Assembly (NCBI RefSeq): GCF_963678635.1
Contig: NC_087067.1
Location: 8,539,716 to 8,603,715, forward strand
Reading direction: 5' to 3'
Source of the DNA: Symsagittifera roscoffensis
Lineage: Eukaryota > Xenacoelomorpha > Acoela > Convolutidae
Length of the DNA: 64,000 nucleotides
The position numbers and the translations under genes are program-made. Below the pieces are notes generated by a model, which was not told the DNA's origin, made no database searches, and saw only the letters and a program-made list of their open reading frames with translations. Positions 46,293 through 58,302 of this stretch are shown here, in pieces; position 1 is the stretch's first letter; each line of letters opens with the position of its first letter.

Positions 46293-47644
46293 TCGGCCTT
46301 CAATTATAAAGTCAGGGTGAACAGTCTTTCTTTTTCATTTTTCGACTCAAATTGCGCGAAACTTTCGAGTGTTGATCCGTAAACAAATTTTTTTCACCAT
46401 GGTACCAAGTTTTTCTGTTTTGATTTCAAGAATTGTTTTTTGGAAAACATTCCAATAGCATATTTTTTTTAAGTCTTAGAAAGCCAAAATAAATACTCTT
46501 GATTATAGAGTTTGCCCAAATCTTTGGAAAAAAAACTTGGACGCAAATCGAATGCTTGAAAAAAACAACGGATCTTTGATGTTACTCTGTATAAATCTTC
46601 TTCGATATTCAAATATCTAATATTAATTGTACAATAAATTACATAAATATCAAAAATAAAGCCACAGTCTTCTTTTATTCATTTTATCTTCATTTACATC
46701 GGAGGTGTGACAAAAAATATCTTGACATCAGTTCAGTTTGGAGCATTTATCGAGCACTTAAGTCAGAAAATCCTAAAGCACCGGAATTTTATGAAAAGTA
46801 ATCGCAACTTTTAATTTTGACCTCAAGACAACAATATGTTTCAGATGGTATAAAAGTTTCTGTCAAAAACGCTGGTAAACAGAAAAAAATGACTCAAAAA
46901 TCATCGCAAGCACACTATACTGTACTTTCTACGGAACTCGGAAAAACAATGAATTCCTTAAAGCATGATTGATAGATGTTGTTTTAGCTAGTAGAGTTAA
47001 GGCTTTGCTCCATAATTAACAAAAACATAGCAAATTTTTTTTCTTATCACGCCTGCGATATATCAGACAAGACAACTCGTATCAGGGTGGAAGTTTGGTT
47101 GTTACAACTCTCTAACAAGGTACCTGAACTGGTGTTTTGGTTAAGAGTCTATCAAATCAAAAAAATGTGTTTTTTGTAATTTTTTGCAAATCCTTGAAAT
47201 GAAAATTTCAAAAAATAAAGTGAACATGATGTTCCAGGTTCTTGATTAGTTTTTATTAGCACGCTCATCTTGAGAAAAACTCTGCAAGTGTAATGAGCCT
47301 ATGAGTTTACGTTTGCACAAAACCAAAATTTCAGCAACTCGGCAGGGGAAAAAATTGTTAATTGGGTATTGAACCTATTAACATTGATGTTTTATTAGTA
47401 CTGAACCTATTAGACTTTGCCATATTCAAAATCAAAGTTGCGTCAAGTTCCTAAAGATATCAAAGATAATTCAAAAAATTTTAATGAAATTCGAAGAAAA
47501 AAAAACAAAGATATTTAACCTTATCCTAGAGATTTTTAAAAGGTTTGCATAAAAACCAAATTACTTAAGCCAGAATTTTCTTGAAGTTTTGATAAAGTCT
47601 TCCTTCATAAACTGTTAACCTTGGAAACATGAATAAGGAAAAAG

Positions 47645-47835
47645 AACAAGATTGCTCGTATCAGGGCGAAGCCCTGAATGTTCCGACAGCCTTTTAAGGT
47701 TTATGGAGCAGTAATAACATTAATAAATTAAATGTAATAAAACAAAATGAAATTTTTTTTTTAAAATTTGAAACTTTTTATAAAAATCATCCCCCACACG
47801 CCAAATAAAGTACAAAAATATAGATTTTGCTCCTT
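47645..47835 (-). mobile_element. R1 repeat, 3' half, inverted, between A1 and B1
   Basis: Reverse complement of 52975-53172: ATGGCGTGTGGGGGATGATT, TTTATTACATTTAATT, AAAAGGCTGTCGGAACATTC, and the hairpin CAGGGCTTCGCCCTG followed by ATACGAGCAATCTTGTTC. The hairpin stem (CAGGGC/GCCCTG) is perfect here. Confidence 0.75.
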
Positions 47836-48613
47836 GTTTTGAAAAGTTCCCCATATAAAATTATTCCAGGTGTTTGTAGGAAAAAAATCAATTGGAACGC
47901 CCCCAAATATGGCTAAGCAATCGAAGGTTGGCCCAAGAGATCAGTAAATGAGATGTCGGGAAAAACTTTTGGTGTTTTATAATTTTCACGAGAACCCGAG
48001 AAGAAAACTTGAGACGGCATGATTCTAAAATTTCGGAAAATGGATGCCAAGCGCTGCAAAAAATGGAACGAAAAACGACGTATAACCTCATGTATTGAAT
48101 GAATATGCTATCTTTGGACAAAAATCTAAACTTAAATCATTTGTGTATTAAAATATACACCGTAGCAACAAACAATGCTGAGCTATAAACAAGTCACGTA
48201 TTTTGTATCAGTCCCGGATTGATCCTCATAGAACAAAAATGCTGTTCGTACAATTCCATGCAAAAAAATTTATCATACAATTCGATGCGAGGGTTTTACA
48301 AAAGCAAGCTTATCAGAAAGTTTCTTTTTATAAAAATGTATGTTAGGCTTTTTTTTCATGCAAAAACTTCATATCTAGGAAAAAAATAATTCGGTTCTCA
48401 TTTTTGCCGTCAACCAGTTTTACGAACAAAAAAGAGTGTAGCAGAATTTGTACTTTTCAGTTTTTGATGATAAGACTTGAACTAAATTTGACCAAAAAAC
48501 AGGCCACAATTTTCAACGTCTGAGTTGTTCGAAACAGAGGCCATGACATAACAATGAGTTGCCCTTTTTTGTTATAATTTTGAGTGAAATGCAACTTTCA
48601 TCTGACTTGGCAT

Positions 48614-48711
48614 TTAGCAAAACGTAGTTATATCTGCAATTCAATGCCGTTTAACCTGTTGCTTAGCAATACGTAGTTATATCTGAAATTCAATGCCGTT
48701 TAACCTGTTGT
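48614..48711. repeat. Two tandem 49-bp units (copy in B1; repeated in B2 at about 52196)
   Basis: TTAGCAAxACGTAGTTATAT followed by CTGxAATTCAATGCCGTTTA and ACCTGTTG occurs twice in a row in B1. The same doublet lies in B2, so this small duplication predates the 3-kb segmental duplication. Confidence 0.85.
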
Positions 48712-49316
48712 TTTTCTCATTTGGGAAAAAATTTGGTTTTTGTGTTTGAGCGAAAACCATTAGGAAGCAAAACACAAAAAAATTGCAAGTAGAAAAATGC
48801 TCCTCATGCAATTCTATAGTGTAGCAAAATCCTTATGAAACATCACCATAAAAAAATGTTTTCTTTTTTATTTTATGGAATTGAAGGAAACTGTATGATA
48901 AGCAATTTCTGAATTTTTTGATGAATAAAGCACAGTATCTGTGAAAAATCATATGATTGATCGTATCAAAGTTCACAAGTTCAAAACAATTATTTTGTTG
49001 GAAGTGTAAAGTTCCTGATCAGTCATTCGTTGCTCTTGTTCAACCACCTTGTTCGGTGGCGAGATAATTATTGTTCCGACTTTCGATACGAAAGTAACGG
49101 ATTATTTGTGCTCGGGGTGGTTTTTTTTTTCTTCAGACAAAATTCGACTTTTTAACTAGCCATTTGTGACGGAATTTTTTAACATCATTCAAAGAGCATT
49201 GGTGTTTTGAGCTCCAATTTGAAAACATATTTCACCTGTGATTGTTGTTTGCGAAGTTATGGGGGTTTAAAGATTGCCATTTTGGCCAATTTGGGACAAT
49301 TATAGCGCGATATATT

Positions 49317-52300
49317 TCGGCCTTCAATTATAAAGTCAGGGTGATCAGTCTTTCCTTTTTCATTTTTCGACTCAATTTGCGCGAAACTTTCGAGTGTTGA
49401 TCCGTAAATAAATTTGCGTAACCATGGTTCCAAGTTTTTCTGTTTTGATTTCAAGAATTGTTTTTTGGAAAACCTTCCAATATTATATTTTCTTTTAAGT
49501 CTTGGAAAGCCAAAATAAATACTCTTGATTATAAATTTTGCCCAAATCTTTGGAGAAACAACTTGGACGCAAATCAACTGCTTGAAAAAAAACAACGGAT
49601 CTTTGATATTTATCTGTATAAATCTTCTTCGATATTCAAATATCTAATATTAATTGTACAATAAATTACATAAATATCAAAAATAAAGCCACAGTCTTCT
49701 TTTATTCATTTTATCTTCATTTACATCGGAGGTGTGACAAAAAATATCTTGACATCAGTTCAGTTTGAAGCATTTATCGAACACTTAAGTCAGAAATTCC
49801 TAAAGCACCGGAATTTTATGAAAAGTAATCGCAACTTTTAATTTTGACCTCAAGACAACAATATGTTTCAGATGGTATAAAAGTTTCTGTCAAAAACGCT
49901 GGTAAACAGAAAAAAAAAATGACTCAAAAATCATCGCAAGCACACTATACTGTACTTTCTACGGAACTCGGAAAAACAATGAATTCCTTAAAGCATGATT
50001 GATAGATGTTGTTTTAGCTAGTAGAGTTAAGGCTTTGCTCCATAATTAACAAAAACATAGCAAATTTTTTTTTCTTATCACGCCTGCACTATATCAGACA
50101 AGACAACTCGTATCAGGGCGGAAGTTTGGTTGTTACAACTCTCTAACAAGGTACCTGAACTGGTGTTTTGGTTAAGAGTCTATCAAATCAAAAAAATGTG
50201 TTTTTTGTAATTTTTTGCAAATCCTTGAAATGAAAATTTCAAAAAATAAATTGAACATGATGTTCCAGGTTCTTGATTAGTTTTTATTAGCACGCTCATC
50301 CTGAGAAAAACTCTGCAAGTGTAATGAGCCTATGAGTTTACGTTTGCACAAAACCAAAATTTCAGCAACTCGGCTAAGGAAAAAATTGTTAATTGGGTAT
50401 TGAACCTATTAACATTGATGTTTTATTAGTACTGAACCTATTAGACTTTGCCACTTTCAAAATCAAAGATGCCATCAAGTTCCTAAGGATATCAAAGATA
50501 ATTAAAAAAAATTAAAACGAAATTCGAAGAAAAAAAAACAAAGATCCTAGAGATTTTTAAAAGGTTTGCATAAAAATCAAATTACTTAAGCCAGAATTCT
50601 CTTGAAGTTTTGATAAAATCTTCCTTCATAAACTGTTAAACTTGGAAAGATGAATAAGAAAAAAGAAAAATTATACAGAAAAAGAATTACGCTTTGTTGC
50701 TAATTTATTATTTTAAATTAGGTAGTAACAAAAGAAATAAAAAAGTCCACAGAAAAACACTCTGCATATTTGAAAACTGACAAAAAAAAGTTTTATTCAA
50801 CATTGGTTACAGTCATCATTACATCAGAGTTGATAGTTTTTTAAATTTTGCTTTAGAGGAAACAAGGACTTTTGAGTTCAGCTTTTTGGAAACTTTGGCT
50901 TAAATGAAAACAAAACTTTCAAATTTAGCATTTCGGGAACAACATTCTTGTGACAAGTTTTCGAGCTCGAATCAATAGATTTCGACTGAAACGGTTTTCT
51001 CACATTGAGCTAACAACTACCACATCTATATTAATATCCGACAAGAAGTAACTCAAGTTCACTGATTGAAACGAATCGGATAAAAAAAATCAGTTAAATT
51101 TTCTACTGCCGCATTATCCACAGACGCTTATCTCGAACAACTTAATCAAAAAAATTACTGTCGAACGATTATGCATGGGCAACCAATTAAAGTGCACAAA
51201 AATTTTAGTTTCCTAGAATGCTTTAAGTTTGACTCTTTAACATTACCAACGTCTCCCCTTGAAATAGCTACTTTAATATCGCTAACTTGGTAATCAAAGT
51301 CTCATAACGGAAATAAAAAGATTAATCAGCTTATCTGTCAGTTTTCATTTCAATTAAACGTGTTGCATGTGTAAATATTTTGATCATTTACTCTTATATA
51401 TAACACTTTCTTAACAGGTTTTGAAAAGTTCCCCATATAAAATTATTCCAGGTATTTGTAGGAAAAAAATCAATTGGAACGCCCCCAAAATTGGCTAAGC
51501 AATCGAAGGTTGGCCCAAGAGATCAGTAAATGAGATGTCGGGAAAAACTTTTGGTGTTTTATAATTTTCACGAGAACCCGAGAAGCAAACTTGAGACGGC
51601 ATGATTCTAAAATTTCGGAAAATGGATGCCAAGCGCTGCAAAAAATGGAACGAAAAACGACGTATAACCCCATGTATTGAATGAACATGCTATCTTTGGA
51701 CAAAAATCTAAATTTAAACCATTTGTGTATTAAAATATACCCCGTAGCAACAAACAATGCTGAGCTATAAACAAGTCACGTATTTGTATCAGTCCCGGAT
51801 TGATCCTCATAGAACAAAAATGCTGTTCGTACAATTCCATGCAAAAAAGTTTATCATACAATTCCATGCGAGGGCTTTACAAAAGCAAGCTTATCAGAAA
51901 ATTTCTTTTTATAAAAATGTATGATAAGCATTTTTTTCATGCAAAAACTTCAAATCTAGGAAAAAAATATTTCAGTTCTCATTTTTGCCGTCCACCAGTT
52001 TTACGAACAAAAAAGAGTGTAGCAGAATTTGTACTTTTCAGTTTTTGATGATAAAACCTGAACTAAATTTGACCAAAAACAGGCCACAATTTTCGACGTC
52101 GGAGTTGTTCGAAACAGAGGCCATGACATAACAATGAGTTGCCCTTTTTTGTTATAATTTTGAGTGAAATGCAATTTTCATCTGACTTGGCATTTAGCAA
52201 AACGTAGTTATATCTGCAATTCAATGCCGTTTAACCTGTTGCTTAGCAATACGTAGTTATATCTGCAATTCAATGCCGTTTAACCTGTTGTTTTTCTCAT

Positions 52301-52893
52301 TTGCGAAAAATTTTGGTATTTGTGTTTGGGCGAAAACCATTAGGAAGCAAAACACAAAAAAAGTTGCAAGGAAAAAAATGCTCCTCATGCAATTCTATAG
52401 AGTAGCAAAATCCTTATCAAACATCACCATGAAAAAAATCTTTTCTTTTTTAATTTATGGAATTGAATGAAAATGTATGATAAGCAATTTCTGAAATTTT
52501 TGATGAATAAAGCACAGTATCTGTGAAAAATCATAGATCGTATCAAGGTTCACAAGTTCAAAACAATTATTTTGTCGGAAGTGTAACGTTCCTGATCAAT
52601 CATTTGTTGCTCTTGATCAACCACCTTGTTCGGTGGCGAGATAATTATTGTTCCGACTTTCGATACAAAAGTAACGGAATATTTGTGCTCGGGTTGGATT
52701 TTTTTTTCTTCAGACAAATTTCGACTTTTTAACTAGCCATTTTTGACGGAATTTTTTTAATATCATTCAAAAGGTATTGTTGTCCTGAGCTCAAATTTGA
52801 AAAGATATTTCACCTGTGATCGTTTTTTGTGAAGTTATGGGGTCTTAAAGATTGCCATTTTGGCCAATTTGGGACAATTAACGCGCGATATAT
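49317..52893. repeat. Segmental duplication, second copy (A2-insert-B2)
   Basis: A2 (49317-50669) starts directly at the end of B1, proving a tandem arrangement A1-B1-A2-B2 with a repeat period of 3024 bp at the A segments. The copies differ by scattered substitutions and small indels (for example an extra AA in an A-run at 49911). About 750 bp (50670-51417), not present in copy 1, separates A2 from B2. They show no recognised gene, but poly-A/T and CTT-rich sequence; origin unknown. Confidence 0.88.
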
Positions 52894-53172
52894 TTCGCGC
52901 GATTAACGCGTAAGTGGAGAGTTAATTCGTCTTAAAAATTGTTCCAAATTGGTTGAAAGAAGCGTATTTGCCATGTTTGATTTGTTACTAGGAGCTAAAT
53001 TTATTTGTTTGTACTTTATATGGCGTGTGTGGGGATGATTTTCATAAAAATATTCAAATTGAAAAAAAATTTCACTTTTTTTATTACATTTAATTTTTTA
53101 ATGTTATTACTTCTCCATAAAATCTTAAAAGGCAGTCGGAACATTCAGGGCTTCGCCCTGATACGAGCAGTT
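52645..53172 (+). mobile_element. R1 hairpin-ended repeat, most complete copy
   Basis: About 525 bp from ATTGTTCCGACTTTCGATAC to the hairpin CAGGGCTTCGCCCTG and ATACGAGCAG. GTTCCGACT near the left end and AGTCGGAAC near the right are inverted repeats of each other. The body has no coding capacity. Other copies or pieces are at 301, 7740-8725, 44270, 47645 and 49070-49310. Its 5' half is also the end of segment B. The superfamily is unknown; the short palindromic 3' hairpin resembles the layout of Helitron ends, but no CTRR terminus or A|T target can be shown. Confidence 0.65.
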
Positions 53173-53666
53173 TTTTTTTGTGGAGAGCTATGTTATTTTG
53201 TTTCGAGTTTTAAAAAAGTTTGGAAAGAATTGTTTTCAAGGAACTTGTCTCTAACCCTTCTCTTAATTCACGAATATATTTCTTCTCCAGAGAATCCTGT
53301 TTTTGTATTGTACTCGCAAAAAACTGTTTGAAGCGACAAACTATCCAAGCGAAACACTACTGTAGACTCAATTTCAAACAGCTAGGCCAAAGGCTCGTCC
53401 CTGAATTTATTCAATAAACTTATCACAACAGTTAAATCAAAACCAAACAGATATAGCAAACTTTTACAAAATTACTCTTTCTATGTGTGTAGGTGGTAGT
53501 GTGTGTATGTGTGTTTTTCTAGTTCTCAGAAACCTATTGTTTTGTTCAGTTCTTTCACTTATAATGTTTTTGCAAAGTAAAAAAAAAACTTGAATGCAGA
53601 AGAATTTGCTCTCATCAATAGCATCACAACGGTAAACTAACATTGAACAAGTATCCGTACATGAGA
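53173..53666. other. Spacer, no recognised gene
   Basis: AT-rich DNA with a short GTGT-rich patch near 53485-53515. No domain was recognised in any frame. Confidence 0.35.
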
Positions 53667-54050
53667 CAGGGGCGGATCTAGGATTATCTCGAAGGGAGGG
53701 GCGGATTTTTAAAACAATGAATATTTTGTCGACTTTTTTAGGCTGACCAAATTGATTTTTTGAGTTCTCCCAAATCATTATAAAGACCCAATTTTGACAA
53801 AATTTTCTGCTTAGCAGGCAATTTTTTGAAAACAACAGGCCAAAAAACAACAACATGCGCACTCCCCTCTCAAAATTAGTATATTTTGGCGCCGAAGGCG
53901 CCCTTAGAAAAATTTTAGGGTCAGTCGGCCAAAAATGGATATCTCAAAACAGTACAAAGGCAGACCCTTTTGGTCGGTGGGAGGCCGAATCCCTAAGGGC
54001 CGGGGAAAGAAAAACGTCCACCCCCTGCCTCCCCCCCCCTAAATCCGATG
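53667..54050 (+). mobile_element. hAT-type MITE, CAGGGGCGGATC family, right end decayed
   Basis: Starts CAGGGGCGGATCTAGG and contains TTTAGGCTGACCAAATTGAT, TTGGCGCCGAAGGCGCCC, TTTTAGGGTCAGTCGGCC and AAAATGGATATCTCAAAA in family order. It ends near CCCCCCCCTAAATCCGATG, where the terminal CGCCCCTG has mutated. No 8-bp duplication is recognisable. Confidence 0.8.
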
Positions 54051-55212
54051 GTGACAAAAGTAACTTTTTTTTTACCAATGTTGACTTGTACTACAAAAGT
54101 AAGAAACTGTAATTGAGCAAAATTTCGAAAGAAATTACTCTTGTGGCGGGTGGGGGATCAAGAGTGCGAGAATAGAAGCCTAATTTATAACAATCTAGCA
54201 AATACCACTAGCAAGCTTCTGTTAGACCGGCGAAGAAATTTTAGCCCAAATTTTGCCCCCAAAAAGCCAAAATTCAAAAACATGTAATACCACATGCTTG
54301 TAGACCATCTCATCAAAAAACAGAAATTTTTTTACTATAATAGCATATTTAATTTTAAAACTCGTCGCGGAAAAATTCACAGCCCCTAACGAATAGTTAA
54401 TTATCTCGAAGGTCATTCAATAATTAGAATGGGTTATCTGATAACAGGGTTATCTGAAAATAATTAGATTTTTTAATTAGTAACTCGGATAAAGTCTGAT
54501 TAAGTATAAAAACACAGGTGGGTTCGGAAAACTTACTAATCTAAATAAATTAGCTGATTTTTTTGCTTGATATTCGCTGAAAAAATCCCTCCCTTAATTT
54601 AGAAATATTATTGAACCTATTTTGAATATAGTTAAATAGGTTATCAGACCAACAGCGGCGGAGGTTAATTTTTCTCCTGCTTAAGCTAAACCTATTCATA
54701 AATAGCCCTTTTCAGTTTTGAGAACTGATATCGTCATTAAAACTCCAAATGAAATTACCCTATCTGCTTAATTTCCGGAGAGGTTAGTAAAATTTTAGAC
54801 ATATACGCTCCGAAAAATGCGTGAAAGGTGGTAAATTTCAAATCTATCGGAAGCTGGGCTATTTTAATGCTTCATTTTAATGTAGTGTAACGTGACAATT
54901 CAGCCTTCTGGTGGTCACAGTTTGCGTTTCCGCTTGTTTTTATCAGAAACGAGCCGCCAGGATACTGTTTGCCTGCAATACTGGCAATTAAATGATTAAT
55001 AGAGACAATATTCCATGTGTTTTGTTTGATGAATTTTTTTTTTCATTTACCTTCTATAGATGTTTTTTCTACAAAGACACAAGACACTCTCTCTCTCTCT
55101 CTTTCTCAGGTAAGCAATTATTTTCAACTTTTTGGCATTTTTTTTGCAATACATAATCGAAAACTCGGCGCTATGCAAACAATCGATATCGATGAAAACA
55201 TATATCTGGAAT
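54051..55212. other. AT-rich stretch, no recognised gene
   Basis: Holds a (CT)n microsatellite at about 55087-55109 followed by TTTCTCAGGT, which looks like a splice acceptor but is not attached to a recognisable exon. The frame at 55017-55310 crosses it and runs into the next MITE. Confidence 0.4.
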
Positions 55213-55602
55213 CAATGGATCTAGGAATTTCTCGAAAGGGGGCGGATTTTCAAAAAAAGATGAAAAGTTTGTCCTTTTTTTCTTTTAGGTCGAACAAATT
55301 GATTTTGTGAGCTCTCCGAAACCACTATAAAGACCCAAATTTGACCAAATTTTCTGCGCCGGAGGCAATTAAAAAAAAAAGTCCAAAAAAGGCCATTTTA
55401 GGTACTTTTTGGAAAACTTTGACCAAAAAATTGCGTTTTTTCGGCACGCGCTTCCCCCTCAAAATTAGTATAGATTGGCACGAAGGCGCCTTTAGAAAAA
55501 TTTTAAGGTCAGCCAGCCAAAAATGGATATCTCGAAATAGTAAAAAGGGGGGACCCTTTGGGTAGGCTGGGGGTCGAATCCCCCCCCCTAAATCCGCTAC
55601 TG
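55213..55602 (+). mobile_element. hAT-type MITE, CAGGGGCGGATC family, both ends decayed
   Basis: Starts CAATGGATCTAGGAATTTCT and ends CCTAAATCCGCTACTG. The body is typical, with AGGTCGAACAAATTGATTTT, CACTATAAAGACCCAAATTT, CGAAGGCGCCTTTAGAAAAA and AATGGATATCTCGAAATAG. No target duplication was found. It is followed at 55610-55629 by an (AT)n microsatellite. Confidence 0.78.
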
Positions 55603-55740
55603 GATGTTATATATATATATATATATATAGAAGGTTTTTTGTTCAAATCACAATCCTTTTGATGAAAATAAACATAGACAATAATCAACAAGGATACCAC
55701 AGAACATTCCAACTTTTTTCATTTAAATGGTTTTTTTCAC

Positions 55741-55937
55741 ATTACGAGGCCAAACTGTGCACTGGTTAGACGCACAATTTTGTTTCTGTATGTTCCTGGA
55801 ATCCAGAGACAAGTCTTTTATAATGTTAAAATTTTGCCGGATCAATCAAAGAGAAAAAAAGATCAATAGAAGAAGAAAGGGAGCAAACTTCTTGCGGAAT
55901 CCACTTACAATTCACAAAATACACAGTTTGGCCTCAA
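55741..55937. mobile_element. Short MITE, TTACGAGGCCAAACTGTG ends, second copy
   Basis: The left end, ATTACGAGGCCAAACTGTGC, is identical to that at 938-957. The right end, ACACAGTTTGGCCTC, is the reverse complement of its core. The 197-bp interior differs in length and sequence from the first copy, so the ends define the family. The overlapping frame at 55727-55999 is not considered a gene. Confidence 0.65.
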
Positions 55938-57502
55938 ATGCAACTGATTGTCGTCTTTTTGTGCATGGTTTGATAAAAAGAATGGACGAAAGCCTATAAT
56001 TTAAAACTATTTGATACTCGTCGTAAAATTGAGAAGGTGGACAGCAATTTTAGCCAAAAACTGATTGGATAAACAAAAAAAGTTGCAAAAATTGTTTTCA
56101 AAATTTTTTTTTGAGTTTTTGTTTGATATTTTTAATCCCAAAATGGTGCTCAAAAATTTCAGAAACGAAAGTAACCAGAACAAGTTTACCTTTTAAGGGC
56201 TTGGATAGGTTAATCTTTCTTCTATAGAAAGCCACTTAAACATTTTATTCGCTCGAACTTAGACTGAAAAATCCAATTTTCAAACTTACAATTTCTTCCA
56301 AATTTTTTTCTTCCAAACTTACAATTTCGATCGAATCACGACTAAAAGGGCCTTATTGTGATATATCAATCGGCCTTCTCCGATGATCACGTGTGATACC
56401 TGGTTTTCCGTGGAGTAGAAAAAGAAGTTGGAAAAAAAACTAAAACACCCGAACACAAAGTTTCTCCCCATTTTCAATGGTCGTAACAATAATTGATTTT
56501 TTAAATAAAACTTTAGTTTTCAAAGTTAATCCGTTAAAGAAAGTAACACGAGACAGTATAATTGATTTCATGGTCTAAGTCTTACATCCGGAAACAATTT
56601 TAATGACAAAAAACCATTATAACCGATTGTTATCCATCAAACTTCGGCTCTTTTTCCTTCCTACCCCCCACCTTCAATTTTTTAAATTTAAAATTGCTGT
56701 TCACCTTCTCCGATTGTCATCAAAATTGAAATGCTGATTAGGCTATGACAAACATATTTGGTTTTAATAATCAACCTTGTAAAACTACTCGTTAGACCAT
56801 AAAATTAGTGCTTGTGTGAGGTGGGGTGGAAACGGAAAAAGAGCCCAAACTTTTTTGCCGGTGGCCACTGTAAGCTAAGGACTCACAAAACTACCATTTT
56901 AGCCACAAATACTGGCCCTTATTTTTTTGTTCACAGACTGGGGAAGGGGGCTCTTATGGGAAAAGGAAAGACCAATTATCCTGACTTGAAGGATTGATAT
57001 TTAGCTTTCATGCGACTTATTGTAACAAAAATAATGGTCATTATTTGTTCTTTGGCGTTTTGATAGTTTTGACACTATATTTAGTACCATATAGCCCATT
57101 TACAAATACATTTTTTGTCATATTTTGCTAATTAGGAAGGAAATTGCGGATATGATATGATCTAAGTTTGAGGGCACTATGGTCATTTTAGATTTTAAAA
57201 CTTAAGTCGGCGTCTTCACATCAGTGGCATTTAAAACTAACAGTTGACTTCAAAAATGGAGACGAAAGGAAAAGGTCGGCCTATTAGTGAAACAATCAGC
57301 CCACAATTTTCTCAGAAATCATATTTGAAAACAAAAAAAATTAAACTGGTCAGCTAGTTTCTATTCATCGAATCAGACTAAAGATTTTTTTCTTTGATTA
57401 ATCCAACATCAACAGATACATGCACAAAGCTCTCCCTTTATGTTTCGCAATCCCCTTACCAACTTCCAGTCCTTTCCAATTTTTGTTGCCCCTTCCAACC
57501 TA
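55938..57502. other. AT-rich stretch, no recognised gene
   Basis: Contains a diverged copy of the 45950-46090 repeat at about 56385-56485. Short frames (56812-56997 and others) have no recognisable domain. Confidence 0.4.
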
Positions 57503-57920
57503 CAGGAGCGTGCCGATGGGGGGGGGGGTGGTGTTATATTTTTGGCGACTGCCCCCCAGTCAATTTTGGTTGCCAAACTTTTCCAAAAGGTCCCCCTTTG
57601 GTATAATTTTAATTTTACGATTTTTACGAGATCCATTTTCGGCAGGCCAACGTCAAACATTGTTTAAAGGCGCCTTTGAGCCAATACAACTAAACTTGAG
57701 GGGGGAGCGCGTACCGGAAAAACGCAATTTTCCAAAACGTCATTTTAGCCTATTTTCCAAATTTTGCATGCGGCACAGAAATTTTTCGACAAAACAGGTT
57801 TATTATAGTGTTTCAGGCGAGCTCGGAAAATCAAATTGATCGACTTAAAAAAAGTCGACAAGTTTTTATTTTTTATAGAAAAACCGCCCCTCCCCAGAAA
57901 AATTTCTGTGCACGCCACTG
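57503..57920 (-). mobile_element. hAT-type MITE, divergent subfamily (CAGxxGCGTGC ends)
   Basis: Starts CAGGAGCGTGCCGATGGGG and ends TTCTGTGCACGCCACTG, so the terminal repeat is CAGTGGCGTGCAC-like rather than CAGGGGCGGATC. The interior still shares the family blocks in reverse order: AAAGGTCCCCCTTTGGTATA, ATCCATTTTCGGC, GGCGCCTTTGAGCCAATACA, GGGGGGAGCGCG, and TCAAATTGATCGACTTAAAA. Flanks CCAACCTA and CCAACCCA are an 8-bp target duplication with one mismatch, supporting hAT-type mobility. Confidence 0.82.
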
Positions 57921-58302
57921 CCAACCCACCCTTGTTAAAATCATTTTCAAGTTTTTGGTCAAAATATCAATTAAGATTTAAGATATCACATCGAAATAGA
58001 ATTAACAAATATTAACAATTATTTCAGCTGCTTTTTTGACGGCGCAGAGACAATTCAGCCACAGACAATTCAGCCACAGACAATTCAGCCGATTTAAAAT
58101 ACAGACAATTCAGCCAAAAAATTTCAGACAAATCAGCCAAAGATAATTCGGCCTATTTAGATTAAAGAAACCAGATAAAAGGAAATTTTAAAAAAAATTT
58201 TATTTGATTAGAGTCAGAAGGCTTTCAACACTTTAACAAAGAAATGTGAAACATCAAATAACAAATTTCAAAGATCAAAACAATCTCGGTATGCATAAGG
58301 TT

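Larger units (their letters stand above)
46293..49316. repeat. Segmental duplication, first copy (A1-B1)
   Basis: Segment A1 (46293-47644, from TCGGCCTTCAATTATAAAGT to AATAAGGAAAAAGAA) and B1 (47836-49316, from GTTTTGAAAAGTTCCCCATA to TATATTTCGG) have close counterparts, A2 at 49317-50669 and B2 at 51418-52893. A1 is separated from B1 by 191 bp of reversed R1 sequence, whereas A2 and B2 are separated by 750 bp of unrelated DNA. No gene was recognised; the copies share even their short frames. Confidence 0.88.

Noticed and set aside
52645-53172. Helitron assignment for R1
   Set aside because: The 3' hairpin fits, but there is no TC start, no CTRR end and no demonstrable A|T target.
55087-55310. 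Exon following a CTCTCTCTTTCTCAGGT acceptor
   Set aside because: The frame runs into a hAT-type MITE and has no domain; the pyrimidine tract is a microsatellite.
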